From an uncultured Lachnospiraceae bacterium (GTDB lineage Bacteria; Bacillota; Clostridia; Lachnospirales; Lachnospiraceae), in assembly GCA_947626775.1 (NCBI GenBank), contig CANQTL010000021.1:1-55655 (forward strand): a DNA stretch of 55,655 nucleotides, read 5' to 3'. This document shows, one piece after another, positions 34,773-42,794 of this stretch (the stretch's first letter is position 1; every line of letters begins with the position of its first letter). Position numbers and translations under genes: made by a program. The notes below the pieces were generated by a model, which saw only the letters and a list, made by a program, of their open reading frames with translations, had not been told where the DNA came from and ran no database searches.

Positions 34773-35851
34773 AAATTTTCCAGTTTGGCGCCTGCGTTCA
34801 TCAGCAGGGCGTCGGCGATCGTGACCGCAGCCATCGCCTCGACGACCACCACGGCGCGGGGAACAATGACGGGATCATGCCGTCCCTTGATGGCGATTTC
34901 GATTTCTTCTCCCTGTCTGTTGACGGTTTTCTGGGGCGAGAAGATGGAAGGCGTCGGCTTCACGTGGGCGCGGAGAATGATGTCCGAGCCGTCGCTGATG
35001 CCGCCCAGAATACCGCCGGCATGGTTGGTTGTCTTCACGACGCTGCCGTCCTTCATGCGAAAAGGATCGTTGTTTTCAGAGCCGCGGTATGAGGCGGATT
35101 TTACGCCGTCGCCGATCTCCACGGCCTTGACCGCGCCGATGGACATGACCGCCTGGGCGAGGCCTGCGTCCAGTTTCCCGAAGACCGGATCACCCAGACC
35201 GGCGGGAACGCCGCTTATGACGCACTCGATCACGCCCCCGGCGGAGTCATAGTTTCGCATACAGTCGTCGAGATAGGATTCCGCTCTGGCAGACGCTTCC
35301 GTATCCGGCATACAGGTAGGCGTCGTCAGAATCGCCTGCCTGTCGAAGCGGTTCATATCGATTTCAACCGGTCCGATGGATTTCGCGTAGGCGGTGAGCC
35401 GGATGCCGAACTCGTCGAGCAGTCTGGCAGCCACGGCGCCGGCGGCCACTCTGCCGATCGTCTCCCGCCCGGAGGAGCGGCCTCCGCCGCGGTAGTCGCG
35501 GAAGCCGTACTTGGCGTCAAACGTGTAATCCGCGTGGCCGGGACGGTAATACGACGCGATTTCACTGTAGTCCGCAGAGCGCTGGGATGTGTTGCGTACC
35601 AGTATCGAGATGGGAGTGCCGGTTGTCCGTCCCTCGAAGAGACCGGACAGAATTTCAGCCGCATCGGCCTCTTTGCGGGGAGTGGAGATCCGGGTCTGCC
35701 CCGGCTTGCGGCGGTCCAGATATGCCTGAATGTCCGAGACGTCGAGCGCGACGCCGGCGGGGCAGCCGTCGATCACGACGCCCAGCGCTGCGCCGTGGGA
35801 TTCTCCCCAGGTCGTAATCCGAAAAATGTTTCCATAAGAGGAACCTGCCAT
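34751..35851 (-). CDS. aroC: Chorismate synthase
   Basis: 366 residues. Starts MAGSSYGNIFRITTWGESHG; RPGHADYTFDAKYGFRDYRGGGRSSGRET and GGISDGSDI are the FMN/EPSP-binding signatures. It converts EPSP to chorismate, last step of the shikimate pathway. No other aro gene is in the window. Read leftward from the AT-rich gap at 35852-36267. Confidence 0.97.
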   Translation of the reverse strand: MAGSSYGNIFRITTWGESHGAALGVVIDGCPAGVALDVSDIQAYLDRRKPGQTRISTPRKEADAAEILSGLFEGRTTGTPISILVRNTSQRSADYSEIASYYRPGHADYTFDAKYGFRDYRGGGRSSGRETIGRVAAGAVAARLLDEFGIRLTAYAKSIGPVEIDMNRFDRQAILTTPTCMPDTEASARAESYLDDCMRNYDSAGGVIECVISGVPAGLGDPVFGKLDAGLAQAVMSIGAVKAVEIGDGVKSASYRGSENNDPFRMKDGSVVKTTNHAGGILGGISDGSDIILRAHVKPTPSIFSPQKTVNRQGEEIEIAIKGRHDPVIVPRAVVVVEAMAAVTIADALLMNAGAKLENLKKIYGV

Positions 35852-36002
35852 ATTGATTTTCCTTTCCTGTGCTCAAAGATTTTCTGATTGTGAGACGGCG
35901 CTTCCTGCCGCAGCGGCGCTGTTGACAGAATATATACAATGAATACTAGCGAATTCTGACAAAATTAAAAAACGAAAACTAAAATATGAAATTATCAGAA
36001 TC

Positions 36003-36028
36003 ATTTATGCAGGATATCCTGCATAAAT
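36003..36028. promoter_or_regulatory. Perfect 26-bp palindrome
   Basis: The sequence centred on GGATATCC reads the same on both strands for 26 bases (ATTTATGCAGG on each arm). It could be a dimer-binding operator for either divergent gene or a cruciform/terminator stem without loop. Confidence 0.5.
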
Positions 36029-36193
36029 AAATAACACGCCATATCCAAAAAATGGATCACAATCATGCATGAGCGCCTGTATCCATACGCAGTATACCAT
36101 AGTACAGGAGAGAAATAAATATTTTGCCGCAAAGTATTTTTGCCGGTCTTTTTTATAAATTTACATAAAATAGCTGTACAAATAAATTTTATA

Positions 36194-36202
36194 TGTTATG
36201 AT
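36194..36202 (+). promoter_or_regulatory. Extended -10 promoter for VanY-type gene
   Basis: TGTTATGAT gives TG-N-TATGAT (-10 at 36197-36202), with TGTACA (36175-36180) as weak -35 at 16 bases. Confidence 0.4.
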
Positions 36203-36267
36203 ATTAGAAGGCAGAGCGCAGGAAGAGTTCCGTGCGCGCGTTTGTTACATAAGATTTGAGGTCCTTC

Positions 36268-37308
36268 ATGCAGAAGACATTTCGGGAAAGAGTAATTTCC
36301 TATTTTACCAGTATCGCAAAAAAGAATAAACTGCTCCGGTATCCCTGTCTCGCGGTCATGTCGGTCGTGCTTGGCGCCTATTATATAGGTAGATATTTTG
36401 CGTCCAATACGAAGCGGTATGCCGGCATCGGGTTTGTCATACTCTTTTTTATGAGCAGTTGCAGCTTTTCCTTTGCCGTGTTCGCGGAGAAAACCGGTTT
36501 TATCAAGGCGCAGGAAACCTACAGCGCCGTCGTCTCGGGCGACTCGGACGTCTCTCTGGCGGAGGAGACGGGCGAGGCGGGCCGCGTGGAAGACGAGGAG
36601 GAAGAGTACACCCTGACGGAGCAGGAATATATAGGCGGCGAGGACGCTGCCTACACGCTCGACGATATTCTCAGAAATCAGGAGGCATATCAGACGGGGA
36701 GCGGGCAGGAGGAGACGCAGGAGGCCGGGTATGGATTCGACGCCTCGGACTGGCGGCTGGTTCTGATCAATAAGCAGCACCCGATCCCGGAGGAATACGA
36801 TTTTGAACTGGGCACGATCGTGGACAACATGATGTGCGACAAGCGGATCATCGGCGATCTGCTCGCCATGATGAAAGCGGCGAAAGCGGACGGCGTCAAT
36901 CTGGTGATCAAGTCGCCGTACCGCACCGATTCCAGGCAGGAGATGAATTTTAACGCCAGAATCAAGAAATATATGGGGCAGGGATACTCCTATATGGAGG
37001 CGTACAAGCGCACGTCCCAGGTCATCACCGTGCCCGGCGCAAGCGAGCATCAGGTCGGTCTGGCCCTCGATATCACATGCGATATGTACGACGCCCTCAA
37101 CGAGGGCTTCGGGGAGACGAAGGCGGGAGAGTGGCTGGCGGAGCACAGCTGCGAGTATGGGTTCACGCTGCGTTATCCGGAGGGCAAGGAATACATTACC
37201 AGTATCGAGTACGAGCCGTGGCATTTTCGCTATGTAGGCAGGGAGGCGGCCACGATCATGCACGACGAGGGGATCTGTCTGGAGGAGTTCTGGGACAGAT
37301 ATCTGTAG
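36268..37308 (+). CDS. VanY/DacB-type D-alanyl-D-alanine carboxypeptidase
   Basis: 346 residues. Cytoplasmic start, membrane helix (about 55-75, GIGFVILFFMSSCSFSFAVF), an acidic linker, and the M15B peptidase domain (about 170-340): SEHQVGLALDIT has the zinc His and Asp, and YEPWHFRYVG the catalytic Glu and second His. It trims the terminal D-Ala from peptidoglycan stems outside the membrane. ATG 36268 follows GAGGT; TTG 36256 is a less likely start. No vanHAX genes are nearby, so this is not evidence of glycopeptide resistance. Confidence 0.87.
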   Translation: MQKTFRERVISYFTSIAKKNKLLRYPCLAVMSVVLGAYYIGRYFASNTKRYAGIGFVILFFMSSCSFSFAVFAEKTGFIKAQETYSAVVSGDSDVSLAEETGEAGRVEDEEEEYTLTEQEYIGGEDAAYTLDDILRNQEAYQTGSGQEETQEAGYGFDASDWRLVLINKQHPIPEEYDFELGTIVDNMMCDKRIIGDLLAMMKAAKADGVNLVIKSPYRTDSRQEMNFNARIKKYMGQGYSYMEAYKRTSQVITVPGASEHQVGLALDITCDMYDALNEGFGETKAGEWLAEHSCEYGFTLRYPEGKEYITSIEYEPWHFRYVGREAATIMHDEGICLEEFWDRYL

Positions 37309-37321
37309 GCGTTACCGGAAT

Positions 37322-37346
37322 CCGGCGGGAAGAGAGGCGCCGCCGG
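37322..37346 (+). other. GC-rich hairpin after VanY-type gene
   Basis: CCGGCGG (37322-37328) pairs with CCGCCGG (37340-37346). There is no T run, so termination is doubtful. Confidence 0.3.
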
Positions 37347-37387
37347 GACAAAAGAGCGGCGGGCGATAGATAGCAGGGCAGGAATTT

Positions 37388-38524
37388 ATGTATCAGATTA
37401 TCAGAACAGAAGGCAGGGCGAAGCGGGCGCAGCTGGAGACGGTGCACGGAACGATCCAGACGCCCGTATTTATGAATGTGGGAACCGCGGCCGCGATCAA
37501 GGGTGCGGTGTCCACGGAGGATCTGGAGAGGATCGGAACTCAGGTGCAGCTTTCCAACACCTATCATCTGCATGTGAGGCCCGGAGATCACATTATCAGG
37601 CAGCTGGGCGGCCTGCACAGGTTCATGTCATGGGACAGGCCGATCCTGACGGATTCCGGCGGATTTCAGGTGTTTTCCCTGGCGAGTCTTCGGAAGATCC
37701 GGGAGGAGGGCGTATTTTTTCATTCGCACGTCGACGGCAGGAAGATTTTCATGGGGCCGGAGGAGAGTATGCGGATCCAGTCCAACCTTGGCTCTACGAT
37801 CGCGATGGCGTTCGACGAGTGCCCGGCCAGCACGGCGGACAGGAAGTATGTGGAAAATTCGGCGGCGCGCACCGCGAGATGGCTGGAGCGCTGCAGGAGA
37901 GAACTGGACAGACTGAACGGGATGGAGGATACAATCAACAGAAGACAGCTTCTCTTCGGTATCAATCAGGGGGCCGTCTACGACGATATCCGGATCGGGC
38001 ACGCGAAAAAGATTTCGGAGATTCCCTGCGACGGCTACGCGATCGGCGGCCTTGCGGTGGGCGAGAGCCATGAGCAGATGTACCATGTCATAGAGGAGAC
38101 GGTTCCGTATCTGCCGCAGGATAAACCCACGTATCTGATGGGGGTAGGAACGCCGGCGAATATTCTGGAAGCTGTGGAGCGCGGCGTGGATTTCTTTGAC
38201 TGTGTGTACCCGACCAGAAACGGCAGACACGGTCATCTGTACACCAATCACGGGAAGATCAATCTCTTCAACGCCAGGTATGAGCTGGACGAGAGGCCGA
38301 TCGAGGAGGGCTGCGGCTGCCCGGCCTGCGCGAGATATTCCAGAGCCTATATCAGGCATCTGCTGAAGGCGAAGGAAATGCTGGGGATGCGGCTCTGTGT
38401 GCTGCACAATCTGTACTTCTACAATACGATGATGAAGGAGATACGGGACGCCCTAGACGAGGGCTCGTTCACCGCTTACAAGAAGCGCAAGCTGGCGGGT
38501 ATGCAGGCGGGAGAACAAGACTGA
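37388..38524 (+). CDS. tgt: Queuine tRNA-ribosyltransferase
   Basis: 378 residues. TIM-barrel TGT: SNTYHLHVRPG, DRPILTDSGGFQVFSL (catalytic Asp), GINQGAVYDDIR, and the second Asp in FFDCVYPTRNGRHGHLYT. The zinc site CGCPACARYSRAYIRHL follows. It exchanges G34 for preQ1 in tRNAs with GUN anticodons. Upstream of yajC, the common bacterial arrangement. Confidence 0.96.
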   Translation: MYQIIRTEGRAKRAQLETVHGTIQTPVFMNVGTAAAIKGAVSTEDLERIGTQVQLSNTYHLHVRPGDHIIRQLGGLHRFMSWDRPILTDSGGFQVFSLASLRKIREEGVFFHSHVDGRKIFMGPEESMRIQSNLGSTIAMAFDECPASTADRKYVENSAARTARWLERCRRELDRLNGMEDTINRRQLLFGINQGAVYDDIRIGHAKKISEIPCDGYAIGGLAVGESHEQMYHVIEETVPYLPQDKPTYLMGVGTPANILEAVERGVDFFDCVYPTRNGRHGHLYTNHGKINLFNARYELDERPIEEGCGCPACARYSRAYIRHLLKAKEMLGMRLCVLHNLYFYNTMMKEIRDALDEGSFTAYKKRKLAGMQAGEQD

Positions 38525-38562
38525 AAATTCCGTAAAATTGATGCGGGAATGGAAGAAAGGGC

Positions 38563-38591
38563 TTGTCTTATCCCGGCGTTTTGTGTATGAT
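38563..38591 (+). promoter_or_regulatory. Probable promoter of yajC
   Basis: TTGTCT (38563-38568), 17-base spacer, TATGAT (38586-38591), about 84 bases before yajC. Confidence 0.5.
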
Positions 38592-38674
38592 AGGCAGTAG
38601 ACGCACATATTCACGGTAAGATAACAAGTGTTGTGTAAATAAAAGCTATGTGCTGAGACAGGGAGGAAAGACGG

Positions 38675-38998
38675 ATGAATATTTTATTGACAGCCGGCGA
38701 TGCCGCTGCGGCGCCTGCGGGCGGCGGTATGATGGTTATGGTTCTCTACATTGTCATTATCGTGGCATTTATGTATTTTATCATGATCAGGCCGCAGAAG
38801 AAGGAACAGAAGAGAATGGCCGCGATGCTCTCCGAGATGACCGTCGGAGACTGTGTGCTGACGACCAGCGGATTTTACGGGATCGTGATCGACATCACAG
38901 ACGATACGATTATCGTGGAGTTTGGCAGCAACAAGAACTGCCGCATTCCGATGCAGAAATCCGCGGTTGCGCAGATTGAGAAGGCGGAGACGGAGTAG
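38675..38998 (+). CDS. yajC: Preprotein translocase subunit YajC
   Basis: 107 residues. One membrane helix (about 15-37, MMVMVLYIVIIVAFMYFIMI) followed by RPQKKEQKRMAAML and a small cytoplasmic domain, typical of YajC. It associates with SecDF and the SecYEG translocon. GGAGGA upstream. Confidence 0.93.
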   Translation: MNILLTAGDAAAAPAGGGMMVMVLYIVIIVAFMYFIMIRPQKKEQKRMAAMLSEMTVGDCVLTTSGFYGIVIDITDDTIIVEFGSNKNCRIPMQKSAVAQIEKAETE

Positions 38999-39031
38999 AG
39001 CGGCACAGACGGTGTACGCACAGATACGGGC

Positions 39032-39069
39032 AGCGCCATGGGAAGATCCTGTGGCGTTGTTTTTTGTTT
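39032..39069 (+). terminator. Terminator after yajC
   Basis: Eleven paired positions with wobbles (39032-39042 with 39048-39058), loop AAGAT, then a long T-rich tail. The GGAAGATCC top is shared with the hairpin at 4053-4082. Confidence 0.8.
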
Positions 39070-39123
39070 TTACATTCATTTTGCGATATTTCCGGGTTTT
39101 TTGCGAAAGTTTTGGAATAGCCA

Positions 39124-39154
39124 TTGACAAAAGGGGGGGGGTGGAGTATATAAT
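39124..39154 (+). promoter_or_regulatory. Promoter with G9 tract in its spacer
   Basis: TTGACA (39124-39129) is followed by AAA, nine G (39133-39141), and TATATAAT. The -10 can be read as TATATA (39147-39152, spacer 17) or TATAAT (39149-39154, spacer 19). Slippage in the G run would change spacing and promoter strength. Confidence 0.65.
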
Positions 39155-39230
39155 TGCATTTTGTGTGGGATCACACAGTTTGCAGTATCATTCAGACAGA
39201 AAGCTCTTATGAGCGGGAGGAGGAAAGATT

Positions 39231-39806
39231 ATGAAGAGAAGAACACTGAAATTTATGGCTTGCGCGGCTGCCATGGCGCTGACCCTGTCCGTTACGGCAT
39301 GTGGGGGGGGGCCTGACGACGCGTCAGATGTAAACGCCGCAAGCGAGACGGAGACGGCGGAAGAGGCTGAGAAAGAGGCTGTCGAGGAGGCTGAGGCAGA
39401 GGCAAAAGAGGCTGCCGAGGACGTAGAGGCAGAGGCGAAAGCCGAGGTTGAGAACGGGACAGAGGCCGCTGCGGGCCAGACGCTGGAGGATTATTTCTCC
39501 GATCCCGATGCCAAGGAAGCTTTTGAGGCTGCGCTTGACGCTATGGCCGGCGAGGAACTTGGCATCGAATACGACGTGACGGGCAATGACTTCACCATGG
39601 AGTTTACCTTCAATGCGGAGACGGAGCTCCCTGACAACGCCGGCGAGATGCTGGCGGCAGAGATCGACAATCAGGCGGACACGTTTGGGGAACAGGTAGA
39701 GACTTTTGACCAGATGGTGGGACAGACCGGCGCCTGCACGGTTACGGTACGCTATTTTGCGGCGGACGGCACACTGCTTGCCGAGAAGACCTTTTCGGCG
39801 AAGTAA
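39231..39806 (+). CDS. Small lipoprotein, DUF4854-like, with G9 tract after the lipobox
   Basis: 191 residues. Signal peptide with lipobox VTAC at about residue 23 (MACAAAMALTLSVTAC), an Ala/Glu-rich helical linker (about 30-80), and a compact domain (about 85-190) beginning LEDYFSDPDAKEAFEAALD, like DUF4854-type clostridial lipoproteins. Nine G (39303-39311) encode the three glycines after the lipid-bearing Cys. One extra G puts TGA two codons later; one fewer reaches TAA within about ten codons. Function unknown; a surface-anchored protein. Confidence 0.8.
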   Translation: MKRRTLKFMACAAAMALTLSVTACGGGPDDASDVNAASETETAEEAEKEAVEEAEAEAKEAAEDVEAEAKAEVENGTEAAAGQTLEDYFSDPDAKEAFEAALDAMAGEELGIEYDVTGNDFTMEFTFNAETELPDNAGEMLAAEIDNQADTFGEQVETFDQMVGQTGACTVTVRYFAADGTLLAEKTFSAK

Positions 39807-39843
39807 TCGGGAAACCGGCGAAAAAGAAAATAGATTAAAACGG

Positions 39844-39870
39844 GGCGGATCGTTGTGGATCCGCCTTTTT
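39844..39870 (+). terminator. Terminator after the lipoprotein gene
   Basis: GGCGGATC (39844-39851) pairs with GATCCGCC (39858-39865), followed by TTTTT. Confidence 0.85.
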
Positions 39871-39886
39871 GCGCCGCAGAAACGGC

Positions 39887-39915
39887 TTGAAATTTGTCCG
39901 GGAATAGACTATGAT
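39887..39915 (+). promoter_or_regulatory. Promoter of the leuB-ilvDB unit
   Basis: TTGAAA (39887-39892), 17-base spacer, TATGAT (39910-39915). It lies right after the preceding terminator and 48 bases before leuB. No T-box or leader peptide was seen in the short leader. Confidence 0.65.
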
Positions 39916-39962
39916 AGAGAAGTGTTATTTTGCGATTACGACAGGAAGCGAGGAACAGGGAT

Positions 39963-41048
39963 ATGGAACTGAAAATCACATGTATTCCGGGCGACGGCAT
40001 CGGGCCGGAGATCGTGGCGGAGGCTAAGAAAGTCCTGAACGCCGTTGCGGACAGATTCGGACATACGATGCAGTACACGGATATTCTGATGGGAGGCGCT
40101 TCCATCGACGCATACGGCGTTCCGCTGACGGACGAGGCGATCGAGACGGCGAAGAGCGCGGACGCGGTGCTGATGGGATCGATCGGCGGAGATACGACGA
40201 CGTCCCCGTGGTACAGGCTGCCGCCGAATCTGCGTCCGGAGGCGGGGCTTCTGGCGATCAGAAAGGCGTTAAATCTTTTTGCCAATCTGCGCCCTGCGGT
40301 GCTGTACAGCGAGCTGCGCGGCGCGTGTCCGCTGAAGGAGGAAATCTCGGCTGCCGGTTTTGACATGATGATTATGCGGGAGCTGACAGGCGGGCTTTAT
40401 TTCGGCGAGAGGAAGACCACCGAGGAGAACGGCGTGCGCAAGGCGGTGGATACGCTTGTGTATGATGAGAAGGAGATTCGGAGGATCGCCGTCAAGGGCT
40501 TTGACATCGCCATGAAGAGACGGAAAAAAGTGACCAGCGTGGACAAGGCAAACGTGCTGGATTCTTCCAGACTGTGGCGCAGCGTTGTGGAGGAAGTGGC
40601 GAGGGACTACCCAGAAGTGACGCTGGAACATATGCTGGTGGACAACTGCGCGATGCAGCTTGTAAAGGATCCCGCGCAGTTTGACGTGATTCTGACGGAG
40701 AATATGTTCGGCGATATCCTCTCCGACGAGGCAAGCATGGTGACTGGTTCCATCGGCATGCTGGCCTCCGCCTCCCTGAACGACACGAAATTCGGCCTGT
40801 ATGAGCCGAGTCACGGCTCCGCGCCCGATATCGCGGGCAGGGATGTGGCCAATCCCATTGCGACGGTGCTCTCCGCGGCGATGATGCTGCGCTACAGCTT
40901 CGATCTGGACCGCGAGGCGGACACCGTCGAGCATGCGGTAAAACAGGTATTGCAGGAAGGGTTCCGCACTGTCGATATCATGTCGGCGGGCTGCAGCCAG
41001 GTGGGCTGTAAACAGATGGGAGATCTGCTCGCAGCGAGGATCGGATAG
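39963..41048 (+). CDS. leuB: 3-isopropylmalate dehydrogenase
   Basis: 361 residues. ITCIPGDGIGPEIVAEAKKVL at the N-terminus, GSIGGDTT loop, catalytic Tyr in ELTGGLYFGERK, Lys/Asp in TSVDKANVLDSSRLW and FDVILTENMFGDILSDEAS, and HGSAPDIAGRDVANP at the NAD site. It oxidises and decarboxylates 3-isopropylmalate in leucine synthesis. Start at 39963 has GAGGAA upstream. leuA, leuC and leuD are not in the window. Confidence 0.96.
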   Translation: MELKITCIPGDGIGPEIVAEAKKVLNAVADRFGHTMQYTDILMGGASIDAYGVPLTDEAIETAKSADAVLMGSIGGDTTTSPWYRLPPNLRPEAGLLAIRKALNLFANLRPAVLYSELRGACPLKEEISAAGFDMMIMRELTGGLYFGERKTTEENGVRKAVDTLVYDEKEIRRIAVKGFDIAMKRRKKVTSVDKANVLDSSRLWRSVVEEVARDYPEVTLEHMLVDNCAMQLVKDPAQFDVILTENMFGDILSDEASMVTGSIGMLASASLNDTKFGLYEPSHGSAPDIAGRDVANPIATVLSAAMMLRYSFDLDREADTVEHAVKQVLQEGFRTVDIMSAGCSQVGCKQMGDLLAARIG

Positions 41049-41051
41049 GCT

Positions 41052-42665
41052 GTGAAAATATCAAAAACACTTGTTATGAAACAGAGCGGGCGGCGGGGAC
41101 AGCCGGATAAAGAAACCATCGTTTTCTTATTGCTTCTGTGCAGACTGGCAGTATATTACGGCTGGCGGCTGTCTGCGCTGACGCCGTGGTACGACGAACT
41201 GTACACTTACTATTATTTTATCAGCAGAGGGCCGGTATACGCGGCGATCCACTGGCCGTTACCCAACAACCATGTGGGGTACTCGGTGCTGTCGGCGGTC
41301 TTGGACTGGTTCGGAAATTCCGCAGTCGGGCTCAGAGGCGTCTCGTATCTGGCAAGTCTCGGCAGTCTGATTCTGCTGTACCGGATTGGCAGGGAATGCT
41401 TTCCGAAAGGATTTGCGCTGCTTTCGCCCGCTCTGTTCGCCGCCATGAATCTGGTGAACCAGATGGCGGTGCAGGGAAGAGGATATGCGCTGGCGGCTTT
41501 TCTCTGTCTGACGGCCTTTTGGTCGCTGGATCAGATTGTCTCATGCGGCGGGAAAGCGGGCAGATATTATCTGCTGTTTGGCCTGTCGCTTGTCTGGGCT
41601 CTGTACACGCTGCCGAGCAGTATCTATTTTGTGCTGCCGCTGTGTGTGACGGGCGGGCTGGTTCTTATGTGCGGCGGGCGTTTTGGTGAAACGGGGAAGC
41701 TGATTGCGGCGTCGCTTGTCAGCGCCCTGTGTACGCTTGGCCTGTATGCGGTGATATGGCTGGCGATCGGCTCGAACCTGTTGTCCAAGACGGCGGACGG
41801 TCCGTTTTATGCGGCGGGACATATCAATATCATCCTGCATGCGCCCCTGACGGCGCTGAAGACGGGAATGGCGTATATGCTGGCGTCTCCCTACATCCAG
41901 AGCGTGGAACGGAGCGGCTATCTGCCACGGCTCGGCGTCTATATCCGGCAGCTGTTTGACTATTATTACGGCGGCTTTGGCTGGTTGCTGGCCGCAGCGT
42001 CCGTGCTTGGTGTTGCGCTGCTTGCGTACCGTATTGCCGTGCGCCGGGGCGGTATTATGGAGTGGTATCTTCTGGTCAGCTTCGTTCTGACGCCGCTTAT
42101 GCTGATCATCCAGTGCGCGCTGCCGTATTACCGTGTCTTTTCCTATTTCGGCGCGGTGACGGCGCTTTTGTGTACATGGCTTGCCGTGCAGGCGGTATCG
42201 TGTCTGCGGGGAGAGAAGGCAGCGCGGATCAGGCGGTATGCGCCGTCCGTGTGTTCGGCGCTGGGGCTGTTCCTTCTGGTAAAAGCTCTGTTCCTGCCGT
42301 TTGAGAACACGCCTTACGGCGCGAGGGAGACGGCCATCGGGGAGGCGTACCGCGCAGTTGATATCACGTGTTATGATAAAATCGCGGTGTCGGACTGCGA
42401 CCAGCAGTATCTGCTCAAATATCTGTACGGTCTGGATATGGACGACGATCCGGCCGGCCGGCTGACGACACGGATCGAGGAGGCCGACTGCGTGCTGCTC
42501 GACAGACGGCTCCTTGTGCCGGAGCAGACGGCTGAGGCTTTGGATTCCTCTGCGGATGCCTGGAAATTTTATCTCACCCGACAGGATGTGCCGTATGCGT
42601 ATCTGGAGGAAGAGATGCAGGCGGTATACGAGAACGAAAGCTTTGTCTTTTATGCGCGGCGTTAA
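41052..42665 (+). CDS. Multi-spanning GT39/ArnT-like membrane protein
   Basis: 537 residues from GTG 41052. About ten to twelve membrane helices; the N-terminal loop has LTPWYDELYTYYYFISRGP, where the Asp-Glu pair after the first helix is typical of GT-C glycosyltransferases using polyprenyl-phosphate sugars (GT39/ArnT type). A soluble C-terminal region follows (about 425-537). It probably transfers a sugar on the outer membrane face; acceptor unknown. It starts four bases after leuB, although a link to leucine synthesis is not obvious. Confidence 0.72.
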   Translation: MKISKTLVMKQSGRRGQPDKETIVFLLLLCRLAVYYGWRLSALTPWYDELYTYYYFISRGPVYAAIHWPLPNNHVGYSVLSAVLDWFGNSAVGLRGVSYLASLGSLILLYRIGRECFPKGFALLSPALFAAMNLVNQMAVQGRGYALAAFLCLTAFWSLDQIVSCGGKAGRYYLLFGLSLVWALYTLPSSIYFVLPLCVTGGLVLMCGGRFGETGKLIAASLVSALCTLGLYAVIWLAIGSNLLSKTADGPFYAAGHINIILHAPLTALKTGMAYMLASPYIQSVERSGYLPRLGVYIRQLFDYYYGGFGWLLAAASVLGVALLAYRIAVRRGGIMEWYLLVSFVLTPLMLIIQCALPYYRVFSYFGAVTALLCTWLAVQAVSCLRGEKAARIRRYAPSVCSALGLFLLVKALFLPFENTPYGARETAIGEAYRAVDITCYDKIAVSDCDQQYLLKYLYGLDMDDDPAGRLTTRIEEADCVLLDRRLLVPEQTAEALDSSADAWKFYLTRQDVPYAYLEEEMQAVYENESFVFYARR

Positions 42666-42794
42666 AGGGCGGACCGGGGAACGGGCGTTATTTTTGACGG
42701 CGAAACCGGCCGCTGCGAAAGCGCGCGGCGCTTGGTAGGATATTTTCAGGCTGTATGACAGTTACGATTCAGGAAAGAAAAAGGAGAGAGGATT

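Larger units (their letters stand above)
35852..36267. other. AT-rich divergent control region between aroC and VanY gene
   Basis: This 416-base gap holds no convincing gene. It is much richer in A/T than its surroundings. It contains a perfect 26-bp palindrome (36003-36028), a small ATCCA/TGGAT hairpin (36043-36057) and a rightward extended -10. The AroC ribosome site (AGGAAA on the minus strand) is next to its left edge. No clear aroC promoter was identified. Confidence 0.6.

Noticed and set aside
36003..36028. Phage attachment site
   Set aside because: There is no integrase, tRNA gene or direct repeat pair around it.
36268..37308. Part of a glycopeptide resistance cluster (VanY)
   Set aside because: No vanH, vanA or vanX homologues are nearby, and the two-component pair at 12372 is 21 kb away. 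Such peptidases are common housekeeping enzymes.
42666..42794. T-box or leader attenuator before ilvD
   Set aside because: Only a GC-rich hairpin near 42709-42730 is present; there is no TGGNACC, no terminator T run and no Leu/Val/Ile codon-rich peptide.
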